This document shows, one piece after another, positions 1 to 9,748 of a stretch of DNA of 64,000 bases; positions within the stretch are counted from its first letter, which is position 1, and every line of letters starts with the position of its first letter. Origin of the DNA: an uncultured Pelagibacteraceae bacterium (lineage in GTDB: Bacteria; Pseudomonadota; Alphaproteobacteria; Pelagibacterales; Pelagibacteraceae); NCBI GenBank assembly GCA_902634485.1, contig CACPKA010000006.1, forward strand, positions 1 to 64,000, given 5' to 3'. The notes beneath the pieces were generated by a model. That model was not told the origin of the DNA. It was given only the letters and a program-made list of their open reading frames with translations, and ran no database searches. The position numbers and the translations under genes were made by a program.

Positions 1-962
1 CCAATTGAATAACCAGTTCGAGATTCTTTTTTTATATTATATTTATCTAATACAGACCAAAACTTTTGAGCTACATCATCAGCTGTATTTCCAGGTTTGG
101 TAGCAGCAATTCCAGCATCAAGAGCTTCATTGGTTGCTTTCATAGCATCTATTTTTTTTTGTTCGGGTTTTCCAAGCTGAACTGTTCTTGCCATAGGACA
201 ATGGTATCTTTTATTAACTCCTGACAATTCAATTATTGTTGCTTCTCCTTTAACAAATTTTTCATCCGTTGCAGTTAGATGTGAGGCAGACGTTCCTTTT
301 CCTGTTGGTAACAATGTTGCAATACTAGCATATTCTCCACCAATTTCTGGTGTTCCTTTGAAAAGAGCTCTTTGAATTTCCGCAACAGCATCACATTGTC
401 TAACTCCGGGATTAATGCTTTCCATAGCAACTTTCATTGCTTGTTGAGATATTAAAGCAGCTCCTTTCATTAAATTTATTTCTGCTTCAGATTTTGCTAA
501 TCTTGCCCAGTTAACTAAGCGATCTGAGTCTTTAATTTTTGAATTTGGTAAACCTTTTTTTAATTTTTCGTAACAATAAGCGGTAAAATAATGACTGTCC
601 ATTTCAACACCAATATTTAATTTGTCCCATTTATTTTTCTTTATTAATTCAATTAGAGGATCGTAGGGGTGCATTGGCCACGTATGAATATATTTTTCTT
701 CATAAACAATTATGTTTTCTCTTTTTAAGTAAGTTTTAATATATGCTCCTCCGGCATCTTGCGCTCTTACAAAACATAAAGGTTCGTCTGTATTTACATG
801 AACTATTACACATTGGGTGTAGTAAAATGACCAAGCGTCATACCCCGTTAAATAATTCATGTTATTGGTATCTTGAGAAATTAATAACTCAATGCCTTTT
901 TCTTGCATTGATTTTTGAACTTTTTTTAATCTGTTTTTATATTCTTCTTTTGTAAATAGCAT
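1..962 (-). CDS. doeA: Ectoine hydrolase DoeA/EutD (M24 creatinase-like), 3' end beyond window
   Basis: The reverse strand is open from an ATG at 960-962 to the window edge, about 320 codons. An N-terminal creatinase-like domain is followed by the start of a pita-bread M24 fold. Around residues 240-257 it reads IELSGVNKRYHCPMARTV, which resembles the ectoine hydrolase branch; true peptidases carry metal-binding Asp residues in this region. DoeA opens the ectoine ring to N-acetyl-diaminobutyrate in the cytoplasm. The gene begins 2 bases after the stop of the EutA-like gene, so the two are co-transcribed leftward out of the window. No frameshift is visible. A related creatinase or Xaa-Pro dipeptidase is the alternative; the EutA neighbour favours ectoine. 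Confidence 0.8.
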   Translation of the reverse strand, partial: MLFTKEEYKNRLKKVQKSMQEKGIELLISQDTNNMNYLTGYDAWSFYYTQCVIVHVNTDEPLCFVRAQDAGGAYIKTYLKRENIIVYEEKYIHTWPMHPYDPLIELIKKNKWDKLNIGVEMDSHYFTAYCYEKLKKGLPNSKIKDSDRLVNWARLAKSEAEINLMKGAALISQQAMKVAMESINPGVRQCDAVAEIQRALFKGTPEIGGEYASIATLLPTGKGTSASHLTATDEKFVKGEATIIELSGVNKRYHCPMARTVQLGKPEQKKIDAMKATNEALDAGIAATKPGNTADDVAQKFWSVLDKYNIKKESRTGYSI

Positions 963-964
963 TA

Positions 965-1711
965 TTAATTTTTAGAAAATAATTTTCCAAAACCGTTTAT
1001 TGAGTAATTTTTTCCAATTTTTTCTAAAGTGTCCCATATTAATGCTTGATTACTTGATAAAACAATTTTTTCTAATTTTTTTTCAAGTTTGTCTATTATG
1101 GACAAAGCAGGTAAAGCAGTACATGAAATAAATAATGCATCTGCTCCATTTAAATCCATTTCTGATAAAACATCATACAAATAATTAGCATCGACTTTTC
1201 CAATATCAATATCAGAAGCGATATCAAAATAAGCATTTGCAGTTACCTCAAAATTTTCTTTTTTAAAAAAATCAATTACTTCGTCATTCAGTTTTTTTGG
1301 ATAAGGAGTAAAAATCGCAATTTTATTTAAATTAAGTTTCTTAAGCGCCTTAATAGAAGCTGTGCTTGGAGTAGTAACTTCAGCTTCAGGTTTCGCTTTT
1401 TTTATTTTTTTTTCTATAGATTGATAGCCTGCAGCAATCGTGCCTGAAGTACAACCGTAAACCACGCAATCAATTTTTTCGTCTGGAAGAATATCTTTTG
1501 TAACTTCTGTAACTTTTTCAGACATTTTTATCAAATTTTCTTTTGTTAAAGGATTAAAGCATTCAATTCTATTAACAAAAAAATCTATTTTTTTATCTTT
1601 AATTACATTAATAAAGTCTTTTTCAATCATGTAATCACTAGCAAGTGCAATCAAACCTATTTTAGGATTTTGATTCTTGTTGAATTTTGGATCTATTTTT
1701 GTTGAATACAT
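965..1711 (-). CDS. eutA: EutA-like maleate isomerase / Asp-Glu racemase superfamily protein
   Basis: A 248-residue cytoplasmic protein of the Asp/Glu racemase, maleate isomerase and arylmalonate decarboxylase superfamily. The two catalytic cysteines sit where the family expects them: C87 in VVYGCTSGTIA and C197 in LFISCTALPAL. Such proteins (EutA) are encoded in ectoine-utilisation clusters beside DoeA/EutD, and here the DoeA gene follows after only 2 bases. Its exact step in ectoine breakdown is not settled. The start is an ATG facing the divergent gene at 1770, leaving 58 bases for both promoters. Maleate isomerase proper remains possible, but nothing else nearby fits nicotinate or maleate catabolism. 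Confidence 0.7.
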   Translation of the reverse strand: MYSTKIDPKFNKNQNPKIGLIALASDYMIEKDFINVIKDKKIDFFVNRIECFNPLTKENLIKMSEKVTEVTKDILPDEKIDCVVYGCTSGTIAAGYQSIEKKIKKAKPEAEVTTPSTASIKALKKLNLNKIAIFTPYPKKLNDEVIDFFKKENFEVTANAYFDIASDIDIGKVDANYLYDVLSEMDLNGADALFISCTALPALSIIDKLEKKLEKIVLSSNQALIWDTLEKIGKNYSINGFGKLFSKN

Positions 1712-1769
1712 TTTTAAAAAAAAAATATATCATAAAGAGTTAAATATTCACTAAAATTAAAAGGTTGTT

Positions 1770-2711
1770 ATGAAAATAGGATTTATAGGACTTGGAAATG
1801 TTGGGGGCAAATTAGCCAGCAGTTTATTGAGAAATAAGTTTGATTTAACTGTAAGAGATTTAGATAAAAAATTGACAGATGATTTTAAAAATAGAGGAGC
1901 CAGAATAGTAGATAGCGCTAAAGAATTAACAGAAAAAGTTGATTTAATAATTACTTGCTTGCCCTCGCCTAAAATTTGCGCTGAAGTTATGGAAGCTAAA
2001 GACGGAGTTATAAGTGGCCTTTCAGAAAATAAAATATGGCTTGAAATGAGTACAACAGATGAATCTGAGATCAAAAGACTCGGAAAACTAGTTATTCAAA
2101 AAGGAGCAATTCCTCTTGATGGACCAGTAAGTGGAGGATGTCATAGAGCTGCAACTGGAAATATAGCTGTGTTTGTTGGGGGAGAGAGAAAAGCTTTTGA
2201 AAAAATATTGCCTGTACTAACTGTGATGGGGAGAAAAATTTTGCATACTGGCGAGCTTGGTTCAGCTTCAATTTTAAAAGTAATTACCAATTATTTAGCT
2301 TCAACACATTTAACTGCACTAGGAGAAGCGTGGGCAGTAGCTAAAAAATCTAATCTAGATTTAGTTAAAACTTACAAAGGAATAGCTGTATCATCTGGTA
2401 ATTCTTTTGTTCACGAAACTGAAAGCCAGGTAATTTTAAATGGTTCTTACAATATTAATTTTACAATGGACTTAGTGGTAAAAGATACAACTTTATTTGA
2501 AGATTTAGCTACAAAATTAAATGTACCTACAGAAATTTCACCGTTAGTTGTGAAAATATTTAAAGATGGTCAAAAAAAGTATGGTTCTAGAGCTTGGTCT
2601 TCCATGATTGTCAAAAGAATGGAAGATCAAAATAATACAGATTTTAGAGCAAAGGGTTTTCCCTCAGAACTTGTAGATAATGAGGCTGAAGAAAAAGGTA
2701 GTGAGATATAA
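1770..2711 (+). CDS. NAD(P)-dependent beta-hydroxyacid dehydrogenase (3-hydroxyisobutyrate dehydrogenase family)
   Basis: 313 residues. The N-terminal Rossmann domain has GLGNVG at 7-12. The substrate-binding signature DGPVSGG is at 117-123, and catalytic K170 with N174 lies in KVITN. The helical C-terminal domain completes the family length. The family oxidises beta-hydroxyacids such as 3-hydroxyisobutyrate, tartronate semialdehyde or gamma-hydroxybutyrate. The specific substrate cannot be read from the sequence. It is 53 bases upstream of the betaine-homocysteine methyltransferase on the same strand and divergent from the ectoine genes, so it could serve either pathway. Confidence 0.8.
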   Translation: MKIGFIGLGNVGGKLASSLLRNKFDLTVRDLDKKLTDDFKNRGARIVDSAKELTEKVDLIITCLPSPKICAEVMEAKDGVISGLSENKIWLEMSTTDESEIKRLGKLVIQKGAIPLDGPVSGGCHRAATGNIAVFVGGERKAFEKILPVLTVMGRKILHTGELGSASILKVITNYLASTHLTALGEAWAVAKKSNLDLVKTYKGIAVSSGNSFVHETESQVILNGSYNINFTMDLVVKDTTLFEDLATKLNVPTEISPLVVKIFKDGQKKYGSRAWSSMIVKRMEDQNNTDFRAKGFPSELVDNEAEEKGSEI

Positions 2712-2764
2712 AATTTATATTTCTTTTTACTTAAAATGAGATTAGGCTTTTAAAAAAAAAATTT

Positions 2765-3811
2765 ATGGGTAAGAATTTAATAGAAAGACTTGACAAAGGA
2801 CCTGTTCTTTGTGCCGAAGGATATTTGTTTGCAATGGAAAGAAGAGGATATTTGCAAGCTGGAGCGTTTGTTCCGGAAGTTGTTTTGGAACATCCAGAGG
2901 TTCTATCTCAATTACATCGTGAATTTATAAGATCAGGTTCAGAGGTAATTCAGGCTTTTACTTACTACGGACATAGAGAAAAATTAAGAATAATAGGAAA
3001 AGAAAAATTACTTGAACCACTTCAAAAAAATGCACTACAAATAGCAAAAGATTCTAGAAAAGAATTTAGAGATTTAGATCTTTTGGTTTGTGGAGATGTG
3101 GCTAATACAAATGTTTACGATCCAAATGATAAAAAAAGTAATATTGAATGTCAAAAAATGTTTGAAGAACAAGTAGCTTGGGCTAAAGAAGCTGGTGTAG
3201 ATTTTATAGTTGCTGAAACAATCACTTGGGTAGAAGAAATGAAAATTGCGCTTAAAGCCATTAAAGATGCTGGACTTATTGCTGTTTGTAATTACGCATT
3301 TAGAAGAGATGAAAAAACAAGAGATGGATACTCTCCTGGTGATGCTTGTAAAATTTTAGAAGATAATGGAGCAGATGTTGTTGGATTAAATTGTTTTAGA
3401 GGACCAAAAATGACTATGAAGCTTTTACCAGAAATAAGAAAAGCAGTTTCTTGTCACGTTGCAGCTCTCCCAGTTCCATATCGAACTACCGAAAAAGATC
3501 CTGGATTTTTAAATCAAACTGATGATGGTTGTGATTGTATTCCGGGTGGAAATGCTTTTCCCGTGGCCTTAGATAATTTGTATTGTAATAGATTTGAAAT
3601 GGCTGAGTTTGCAAAAGAATGCGCAGAAAAAAAAATAAACTTTATTGGAATATGTTGTGGTGCTGAACCACACCATGTTCGAGAAATGGCAGTTGCCTTA
3701 GGAAGAAAGCCAATTTCATATAAATATTATCCTGACATGTCCAAACATTATGCTCATGGTAGTGATCCAACATTAAAAAAACATAATACGGACGCAGCAA
3801 AAACATTATAA
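2765..3811 (+). CDS. bhmT: Betaine-homocysteine S-methyltransferase
   Basis: 348 residues of the homocysteine S-methyltransferase fold. The three zinc cysteines are present: C210 in GLNCFRG and C297-C298 in GICCGAEPHH. The enzyme moves a methyl group from glycine betaine to homocysteine, giving methionine and dimethylglycine. The next gene (9 bases on) is dimethylglycine dehydrogenase and a betaine importer follows, so the substrate assignment is well supported by context. The 53-base gap upstream is A/T-rich. I looked there for a SAM-binding leader of the kind known before bhmT in SAR11 relatives and could not support one. Confidence 0.87.
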   Translation: MGKNLIERLDKGPVLCAEGYLFAMERRGYLQAGAFVPEVVLEHPEVLSQLHREFIRSGSEVIQAFTYYGHREKLRIIGKEKLLEPLQKNALQIAKDSRKEFRDLDLLVCGDVANTNVYDPNDKKSNIECQKMFEEQVAWAKEAGVDFIVAETITWVEEMKIALKAIKDAGLIAVCNYAFRRDEKTRDGYSPGDACKILEDNGADVVGLNCFRGPKMTMKLLPEIRKAVSCHVAALPVPYRTTEKDPGFLNQTDDGCDCIPGGNAFPVALDNLYCNRFEMAEFAKECAEKKINFIGICCGAEPHHVREMAVALGRKPISYKYYPDMSKHYAHGSDPTLKKHNTDAAKTL

Positions 3812-3820
3812 GGTAAATTA

Positions 3821-6226
3821 ATGGAAAAGCATGCGAAGGTAGTAATAATTGGAGGGGGTGTTGTAGGTTGTTCTATACTTTACCATCTTTCAAAATTTGG
3901 ATTAAAAGATTGTATTTTATTAGAGAGAAATGAATTAACATCAGGATCTTCTTGGCATGCTGCTGGTAATGTTCATGTAATTTCTTCTGATCCAAATATT
4001 TCTAGAATGATGGCTTATACCATCGGTCTTTACAAAGAAATTGAAAAAGAATCTGGTCATGCAATTGGTTTTAAGCCAAGCGGTGGTTTTTATTTAGCTT
4101 CTAACGAAGTCTGGGCTGACTATTTAAAAAGGGAAAGATCTAAAGCAAGATATATGGGTCTTGACCAAGAATTTATTTCCCTTGATGAAGTAAAAAAGAA
4201 AAATCCTTTAATAGATCCAAAAAGATATCTTTTAGCTTTATGGGATCCAATTGATGGCGAAGTAGATCCTTCTGGTGTTACTTATGCTTTTGCTAAAGCG
4301 GCAAAAATCTATGGTGGGAAATATTATACTCACACAACTGTAAAAGATACTACACAAAAAAAAGATGGTAGTTGGGATGTAATTACAGATAAAGGAAATA
4401 TCAATGCAGAAATAGTTATTAATGCTGGCGGTCTATGGGCAAGAGAAGTTGGAAAGTTATCTGGTTTAAATTTGCCTGTGCAACCAATGGAACATCATTA
4501 TCTAATTACTGAAGCAATTCCAGAAATAGAAGCTATGGGTGATCAAAGATTACCAATAGGAACTGATTTTGAAGGAAATATTTATTTTCGACAGGAAGGC
4601 AAAGGAATGTTGCTTGGAACTTACGAACCAAAATCCACTCCTTGGAAAGTAGAGGGTACGCCAATGAACTTTGGCCATGAACTTTTAGAACCTAAGTTAG
4701 ATAATATACAAGACAGACTTGCGATTGGTTTTGAAAGAATGCCAGCTTTAGAAAAAGCTGGAATTAAAAATATTGTAAATGGTCCTTTTACTTTTGGTCC
4801 AGATGGAAGTCCTTTAATAGGTCCTGTTCCTGGAATGAAAAATTATTGGGTAGCTGTAGGTGTTATGGCTGGTTTTTGTCAAGGTGGAGGTGTTGGTAAA
4901 TGTATTGCGGAATGGATAATTGATGGAGAGCCATCAATTGATGTTTGGGCAATGGACGTTGCTAGATTTGGTGATTATGCTTCACCACAATATGGAACAA
5001 TAAAATCTTCAGAAAATTATGAAAGAAGATTTATAATGACTTTTCCTAATGAAACATTACCAAAAGGTAGAAAACAAAAAACTACAGCTTTATATGATCG
5101 TTTTGTTTCAAAGGGTGCAGTTATGGGAGACAACTTTGGTTTGGAAAATGTTTTATGGTTTGCAAATAATAAAGAAGATGCTCATGAAGAACCAACAATT
5201 AAGAGATCAAGATCTCATGATTATGTTGCTAAGGAAGTGCAAAATGTAAGAGAAAATGTTGGAGCTATTGAAGTTGCTAACTTTTCAAAACATGAGTTTA
5301 TAGGTCCAGATGCTAGGAAATTTTTAGATCACGTATTAGCAGGAAAACTACCTAAACCTGGAAGAATTTCTTTAAGTCCTATGCTAACTTATAAAGGTAA
5401 ACTTTACGGAGATTTAACAGTTGCATGTCTTAGTGAAAATGAATTTATGATTTTCGGATCTGGAGCAGCACAGGAAATGCATAGAAGATGGTTTGAAACT
5501 CATTTAAGTAAATTTAATTTAAAATATTCAAATAGGTCTGATAATTTTCATGGTATTTCTATAGCAGGTCCAAAATCAAGACAACTATTTCAAAAGTTAG
5601 TTAAAGAAGATGTCTCTAATGAAAATTTTAAATTTAGAGATATTAAAAAAATGTTTGTTGCAGGAGTGCCAGCTATAGTAAATAGAATTTCGTTTACTGG
5701 AGAACTTGGATACGAAATTTATGTTGCTCCACATTTTCAACTTAAACTTTATGAAGAAATAGAAAATGCAGGTAAAGAATTTGATTTAAAACCTTTTGGT
5801 GGAAGAGCACTAATGTCCATGAGACTCGAAAAAAACTGGGGTGCATGGGCACTTGATTTTAGACCAGATTTCACTGCAAAAGAATCTGGCTTAGATATTT
5901 TTATTGATTGGAAAAAAGATTTTATTGGTAAAAAAAATGCTGAAAAAGATAATAGTAATTTAAAACTAACCCCTATGATTGTTGAAACTAAAGATATCGA
6001 TGTAACAAATAATGAAGCGGTAATGAAAGATGGAAAAAGCATTGGCTATATAACATCTGGTGGATTTGCACACTACGTTAAAAAAAGCATTGCTTATTCT
6101 TATCTCGATAAAAAAATTTTAAAAACAAATGAAAAACTAAAAGTTGAAATAAATGGTGATTTTTACGATTGCTCAATAATAAAAGAGCCATTATATGATC
6201 CACGTGGAACTAAAATGAGATCATAA
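3821..6226 (+). CDS. dmgdh: Dimethylglycine dehydrogenase (FAD oxidase domain + GcvT-like folate domain)
   Basis: 801 residues in two parts. The N-terminal D-amino-acid-oxidase-like domain has a dinucleotide motif GGGVVG (11-16) and SGSSWHAAGN, in which H46 is the likely covalent FAD attachment site. From about residue 430 a GcvT/aminomethyltransferase domain binds tetrahydrofolate and takes the released one-carbon unit. The reaction is dimethylglycine to sarcosine plus a folate-bound C1 unit. It follows bhmT by 9 bases and precedes a betaine importer, so methyl groups pass from betaine to methionine and folate. Sarcosine dehydrogenase has the same architecture and is the main alternative. 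Confidence 0.85.
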   Translation: MEKHAKVVIIGGGVVGCSILYHLSKFGLKDCILLERNELTSGSSWHAAGNVHVISSDPNISRMMAYTIGLYKEIEKESGHAIGFKPSGGFYLASNEVWADYLKRERSKARYMGLDQEFISLDEVKKKNPLIDPKRYLLALWDPIDGEVDPSGVTYAFAKAAKIYGGKYYTHTTVKDTTQKKDGSWDVITDKGNINAEIVINAGGLWAREVGKLSGLNLPVQPMEHHYLITEAIPEIEAMGDQRLPIGTDFEGNIYFRQEGKGMLLGTYEPKSTPWKVEGTPMNFGHELLEPKLDNIQDRLAIGFERMPALEKAGIKNIVNGPFTFGPDGSPLIGPVPGMKNYWVAVGVMAGFCQGGGVGKCIAEWIIDGEPSIDVWAMDVARFGDYASPQYGTIKSSENYERRFIMTFPNETLPKGRKQKTTALYDRFVSKGAVMGDNFGLENVLWFANNKEDAHEEPTIKRSRSHDYVAKEVQNVRENVGAIEVANFSKHEFIGPDARKFLDHVLAGKLPKPGRISLSPMLTYKGKLYGDLTVACLSENEFMIFGSGAAQEMHRRWFETHLSKFNLKYSNRSDNFHGISIAGPKSRQLFQKLVKEDVSNENFKFRDIKKMFVAGVPAIVNRISFTGELGYEIYVAPHFQLKLYEEIENAGKEFDLKPFGGRALMSMRLEKNWGAWALDFRPDFTAKESGLDIFIDWKKDFIGKKNAEKDNSNLKLTPMIVETKDIDVTNNEAVMKDGKSIGYITSGGFAHYVKKSIAYSYLDKKILKTNEKLKVEINGDFYDCSIIKEPLYDPRGTKMRS

Positions 6227-6319
6227 TCTAGTTCTGGTTGAATCGTGAGACCGTTTGTAATTTGATTTTTTTTAATAAATATGTTTTCCTTAACAAAATA
6301 AACTTATGTAAGGGGAAAT

Positions 6320-7339
6320 ATGAAAATAAAAAAAATATTAGTTTCTATATTGTCTGTTTTGTTTTTTGGTGCTTTTACTGGAATTGCAAATGCAGGTTGT
6401 GGAAAACTAGTTATTGCTGAACAGAACTGGGCATCGGCTGAGTTAATGGCCAATGTAGATAAAATTATCTTAGAAAAAGGATATGGTTGTGAGGTAGAAC
6501 TTATTCCAGGTGCTACTATGCCAACTTTTACTTCTATGGATGAAAAAGGTGAGCCAGACATGAACCCAGAGCAATGGGCTAATGCTGTTTACACGCCTTT
6601 AAAAAAAGCTGTTTCAGAAAAAAGATTAATTATCGCTAACGGAGCACCTATTACTGGTCTTGGTGAAGGTTGGTGGATAACTCCAGGAACTGTTAAAAAA
6701 ATTCCACAAATAAAAGGCATGACTGCAATGGAAATTTTGGAACATCCTGAATGGTTTCCATCTAAAGAAGACCCTTCAAAAGGAGCTTTTGTTGGATGCC
6801 CAGCAGGTTGGGGATGTCAATTAGCAAACGCAAACCTTTACCGTGCTTTTGAAATGGAAAAAAAAGGATGGGTATTAATCGATCCAGGTTCTGCAGCAGG
6901 TTTAGATGGTACAATATCTAAAGCAGCTGACTCGGGAGATCCTTGGTTTGGTTACTACTGGAACCCAACATCAATGGTTGGAAAGTATGGTTTAATTCCA
7001 GTTGATTTCGGAGTTCCTTTCGGAGGAAGAGATAACTGGGACAATTGCATAACGTTAGCTGAGCAAGACTGTGCAAATCCTAAGCCTACTGCGTGGACAA
7101 AATCTGAAGTTAATTCTATCGTTACAGCAAACTTTGCTAAAACTGGAGGAAAAGACGCTTTGAGTTATGTTGAAAAACGTACTTACCCAGGTGAAGTAAT
7201 GAATGGAATGCTTGTGTATATGGCTGATAACCAAGCTAAAGGTTCAGATGCAGCAATTGAATTTTTAAAACAGCATGAAGGTGTTTGGAAGAAATGGGTA
7301 TCTTCAGCTGCTGCTAAAAAAATCAAAGCTGGTCTTTAA
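6320..7339 (+). CDS. proX: Glycine betaine-type ABC transporter substrate-binding protein (ProX/OpuAC)
   Basis: 339 residues with a Sec signal peptide ending at about ANA-GCG (residue 25), then an OpuAC periplasmic binding domain (LVIAEQNWASAELM at the mature N-terminus). It should capture glycine betaine or a similar quaternary amine. The start is ATG with a strong Shine-Dalgarno, AAGGGGA. A 13-bp hairpin with a T tract separates it from the permease, which would leave the binding protein in excess. Position right after bhmT and dimethylglycine dehydrogenase suggests imported substrate goes into demethylation. It is only distantly similar to the second ProX at 11699. Confidence 0.88.
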   Translation: MKIKKILVSILSVLFFGAFTGIANAGCGKLVIAEQNWASAELMANVDKIILEKGYGCEVELIPGATMPTFTSMDEKGEPDMNPEQWANAVYTPLKKAVSEKRLIIANGAPITGLGEGWWITPGTVKKIPQIKGMTAMEILEHPEWFPSKEDPSKGAFVGCPAGWGCQLANANLYRAFEMEKKGWVLIDPGSAAGLDGTISKAADSGDPWFGYYWNPTSMVGKYGLIPVDFGVPFGGRDNWDNCITLAEQDCANPKPTAWTKSEVNSIVTANFAKTGGKDALSYVEKRTYPGEVMNGMLVYMADNQAKGSDAAIEFLKQHEGVWKKWVSSAAAKKIKAGL

Positions 7340-7351
7340 AAAATAATTTAT

Positions 7352-7390
7352 TTAACGAGCCTATTTTATTATAGGCTCGTTAATTTTTTT
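7352..7390 (+). terminator. Hairpin plus T tract between proX and proW (partial terminator)
   Basis: A 13-bp stem, 7352-7364 paired with 7371-7383, has a 6-base loop and is followed by seven T (7384-7390). It lies between the binding-protein gene and the permease gene only 10 bases further on. It therefore probably trims or attenuates the transcript rather than ending an operon. Confidence 0.8.
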
Positions 7391-7399
7391 GGTAATTAA

Positions 7400-8284
7400 A
7401 TGGAATTTTTAACAAAGTTTCCAGTGATGGAGCGTACATCCCTAATGGAATTGAGAAAAGGGATTGATCATACATTTAGAGAATTTTCTAGAGCTTATGG
7501 CGATGGTATAGAAGCTTTTTTTGATCCATTGTTATTTTTTTTAATTAGATTGGAAAAATTACTATTGGCAACACCTTGGCCAATAATAATGATAATACTT
7601 GGGGCTTTAGCGTGGCTAGGTTCAAGAAGTTGGAAGCTTGTAGTGGGAAGTGTTATCGCCTTTATGTTAATTGGATACTTTGGCATGTGGAAAGATTGCA
7701 TGGCAACAGTAGCAATTATAACTGTTTGCACAATTATGTGTATAACAGTAGGAATACCTGTTGGAGTACTTATGGCAAGATCTAACAGAGTTGAAAAGGC
7801 AATGCTTCCTGTTTTAGATATGATGCAAACTATTCCAAGCTTTGTATATTTAATTCCAATTTTAATGTTATTAGGTATAGGAAAAATTCCAGGTTTAATT
7901 GCAGTTTGTATTTATGCAATACCTCCAGTTATAAGGTTAACAAATTTAGGAATAAGAGAAGTAGACAAAGAAACAATAGAAGCGAGTGAAGCATTTGGAG
8001 CAACTAAATTACAAAAATTAAGAACTGTACAAATACCTTTGGCTCTTCCAACTGTTTTTGCTGGTGTTAATCAAACAATTATGATGGCATTAGCGATGGT
8101 TGTAATAGCTTCCATGATTGGAGTTAAAGGTTTAGGTGTCCCAATTTTAAGAGCAATATCAAACCAGTACTTAGCTTTGGGTTTGATGAATGGTTTGGCT
8201 ATTGTAGCTTTAGCTATAATATTTGATAGAATTACTCAAGAATACGGTCGAAGAATTCAAAAACACCGTGGACAGAAAAAATAA
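7400..8284 (+). CDS. proW: Glycine betaine-type ABC transporter permease (ProW)
   Basis: 294 residues, about six membrane helices, with the conserved permease loop EASEAFGATKLQKL that docks to the ATPase. Family: BPD_transp_1, ProW/OpuAB. It partners the binding protein at 6320. No ATPase gene follows: the next gene is an aldehyde dehydrogenase 17 bases on. The only glycine-betaine-type ATPase in this window is at 13814, so either that protein serves both systems or another lies elsewhere. The docking loop is close to that of the second permease (EAAEAFGASKKQKL), consistent with a shared ATPase. Confidence 0.87.
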   Translation: MEFLTKFPVMERTSLMELRKGIDHTFREFSRAYGDGIEAFFDPLLFFLIRLEKLLLATPWPIIMIILGALAWLGSRSWKLVVGSVIAFMLIGYFGMWKDCMATVAIITVCTIMCITVGIPVGVLMARSNRVEKAMLPVLDMMQTIPSFVYLIPILMLLGIGKIPGLIAVCIYAIPPVIRLTNLGIREVDKETIEASEAFGATKLQKLRTVQIPLALPTVFAGVNQTIMMALAMVVIASMIGVKGLGVPILRAISNQYLALGLMNGLAIVALAIIFDRITQEYGRRIQKHRGQKK

Positions 8285-8301
8285 TAAAAATACATTTATA
8301 A

Positions 8302-9732
8302 ATGCTAGAAAAAAAAAGTTTTTATATTAATGGAAAATGGGTATCTCCATCAAAGTCTAATGATTTTAAAGTAATTAATCCATCAAACGAAGAAGTGTTC
8401 GCTGTTATATCTTTAGGAAATGCCGAGGATACTAATTCAGCTGTAGAATCTGCAAAAAAAGCTTTTGTTAAATGGAAAGAAACTTCAAAAGAAGAAAGAA
8501 TAGGCCTTTTAGAAAAATTGCTTAAAATTTATAAAAAAAGATTTGATGAAATGGCAAAAGCAATGTCCATGGAAATGGGGGCTCCAATTGATTATGCTAC
8601 ATCAGTTCATACTTCATCTGGTCAATCACATTTAGAAGATTTTATATTAAGATTAAAAAATTTTAAATTTGAAGAATATTTCGATGCTAAATCAAATAAT
8701 TATATAAATCGAGAACCTATAGGTGTTTGTGGTTTAATTACACCATGGAATTGGCCAATTAATCAAATAGCATTAAAAGTAATTCCAGCTTTCGCGACTG
8801 GTTGTACAATGATCCTTAAACCATCTGAAATAGCACCCATTTCAGCAATGCTGTTTGCTGAAATGATAGATGAAGCAGGTTTTCCTGATGGTGTATTTAA
8901 TTTAGTAAATGGAGATGGTGAAGGAGTTGGAACGCAAATATCTAGCCATCCTGATATTGATATGATTTCATTTACTGGTTCTACACGTGCAGGAAAACTT
9001 ATTACAAAAAATGCTGCAGATACAATTAAAAGAGTTTGCTTAGAACTGGGTGGTAAAGGTGGAAATATAGTTTTTGCGGATTCATATCCAAATGCAGTAA
9101 GAGATGGAATTAAGAATGTAATGAGCAACTCTGGACAATCATGTGATGCACCAACGAGAATGCTTGTGGAAAAAACTATTTATGAAAGAGCCATTAAAGA
9201 GGCCGCTGATGAAGCAAATAAAATCAAAGTAGATATTGCATCAAAAAAAGGAGACCATATAGGACCTGTAGTTTCAAAAGTTCAATACGATAAAATAATT
9301 AATTTAATTAATAGTGGAATTGATGAAGGAGCAACATTAGCAGCAGGAGGTCCTGACCTTCCGAATGGTTTAAATAAAGGTTATTTTATTAAACCAACTA
9401 TATTTACAAATGTTACAAATGATATGGGGATAGCAAAAAAAGAAATTTTTGGCCCAGTACTTTCTATAATACCATTTGAAACAGAAGAAGAAGCAATCAA
9501 AATTACCAATGACACAGAGTATGGCCTTGGAAACTATTTGCAAACTGAAGACAAAGAAAAAGCAAAAAGAGTTTCGAAAAAATTAAGATCAGGAATTGTT
9601 TATATAAATGGAAACGCTGCTGACTCTGGTACGCCTTTTGGAGGTTACAGACAGTCTGGAAATGGAAGAGAGGGTGGAGTTTGGGGCCTTGAAGAATACT
9701 TAGAAGTAAAAACAGTAACTGGCTGGAAATAA
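8302..9732 (+). CDS. Aldehyde dehydrogenase, NAD(P)-dependent, betaine-aldehyde type possible
   Basis: 476 residues of the ALDH superfamily. Catalytic residues are visible: N150 in TPWNWP, E248 in CLELGG and C281 in GQSCDAP. The coenzyme lysine is K173 in LKPSE. It sits 17 bases after the betaine-type permease, so a role in quaternary-amine catabolism (for example betaine aldehyde to betaine) is attractive. Sequence alone does not fix the substrate. Downstream the strand continues into the broken glycerophosphodiesterase gene. Confidence 0.82.
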   Translation: MLEKKSFYINGKWVSPSKSNDFKVINPSNEEVFAVISLGNAEDTNSAVESAKKAFVKWKETSKEERIGLLEKLLKIYKKRFDEMAKAMSMEMGAPIDYATSVHTSSGQSHLEDFILRLKNFKFEEYFDAKSNNYINREPIGVCGLITPWNWPINQIALKVIPAFATGCTMILKPSEIAPISAMLFAEMIDEAGFPDGVFNLVNGDGEGVGTQISSHPDIDMISFTGSTRAGKLITKNAADTIKRVCLELGGKGGNIVFADSYPNAVRDGIKNVMSNSGQSCDAPTRMLVEKTIYERAIKEAADEANKIKVDIASKKGDHIGPVVSKVQYDKIINLINSGIDEGATLAAGGPDLPNGLNKGYFIKPTIFTNVTNDMGIAKKEIFGPVLSIIPFETEEEAIKITNDTEYGLGNYLQTEDKEKAKRVSKKLRSGIVYINGNAADSGTPFGGYRQSGNGREGGVWGLEEYLEVKTVTGWK

Positions 9733-9748
9733 TTTTAATACTTAATTT

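Noticed and set aside
743-955. 70-codon plus-strand ORF
   Set aside because: It is antisense to the well-supported DoeA-like gene and resembles nothing.
1757-2074. 105-codon minus-strand ORF opposite the hydroxyacid dehydrogenase
   Set aside because: Shadow frame; the dehydrogenase has complete family motifs on the other strand.
2712-2764. SAM-binding riboswitch before bhmT
   Set aside because: SAR11 relatives have SAM-type leaders before bhmT, but this 53-base gap is A/T-rich and I cannot draw the needed pseudoknot or find a GCUAAA-type core.
6227-6319. Possible leader RNA before the first proX (GGTT...GACC pairing near 6238-6254)
   Set aside because: Only four base pairs with one wobble, and no second element; too weak to call.
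6238-6420. 60-codon ORF leading into proX
   Set aside because: It overlaps the signal peptide of proX in another frame, is Cys/Asn/Tyr-rich as A/T-rich shadow frames are, and has no ribosome site.
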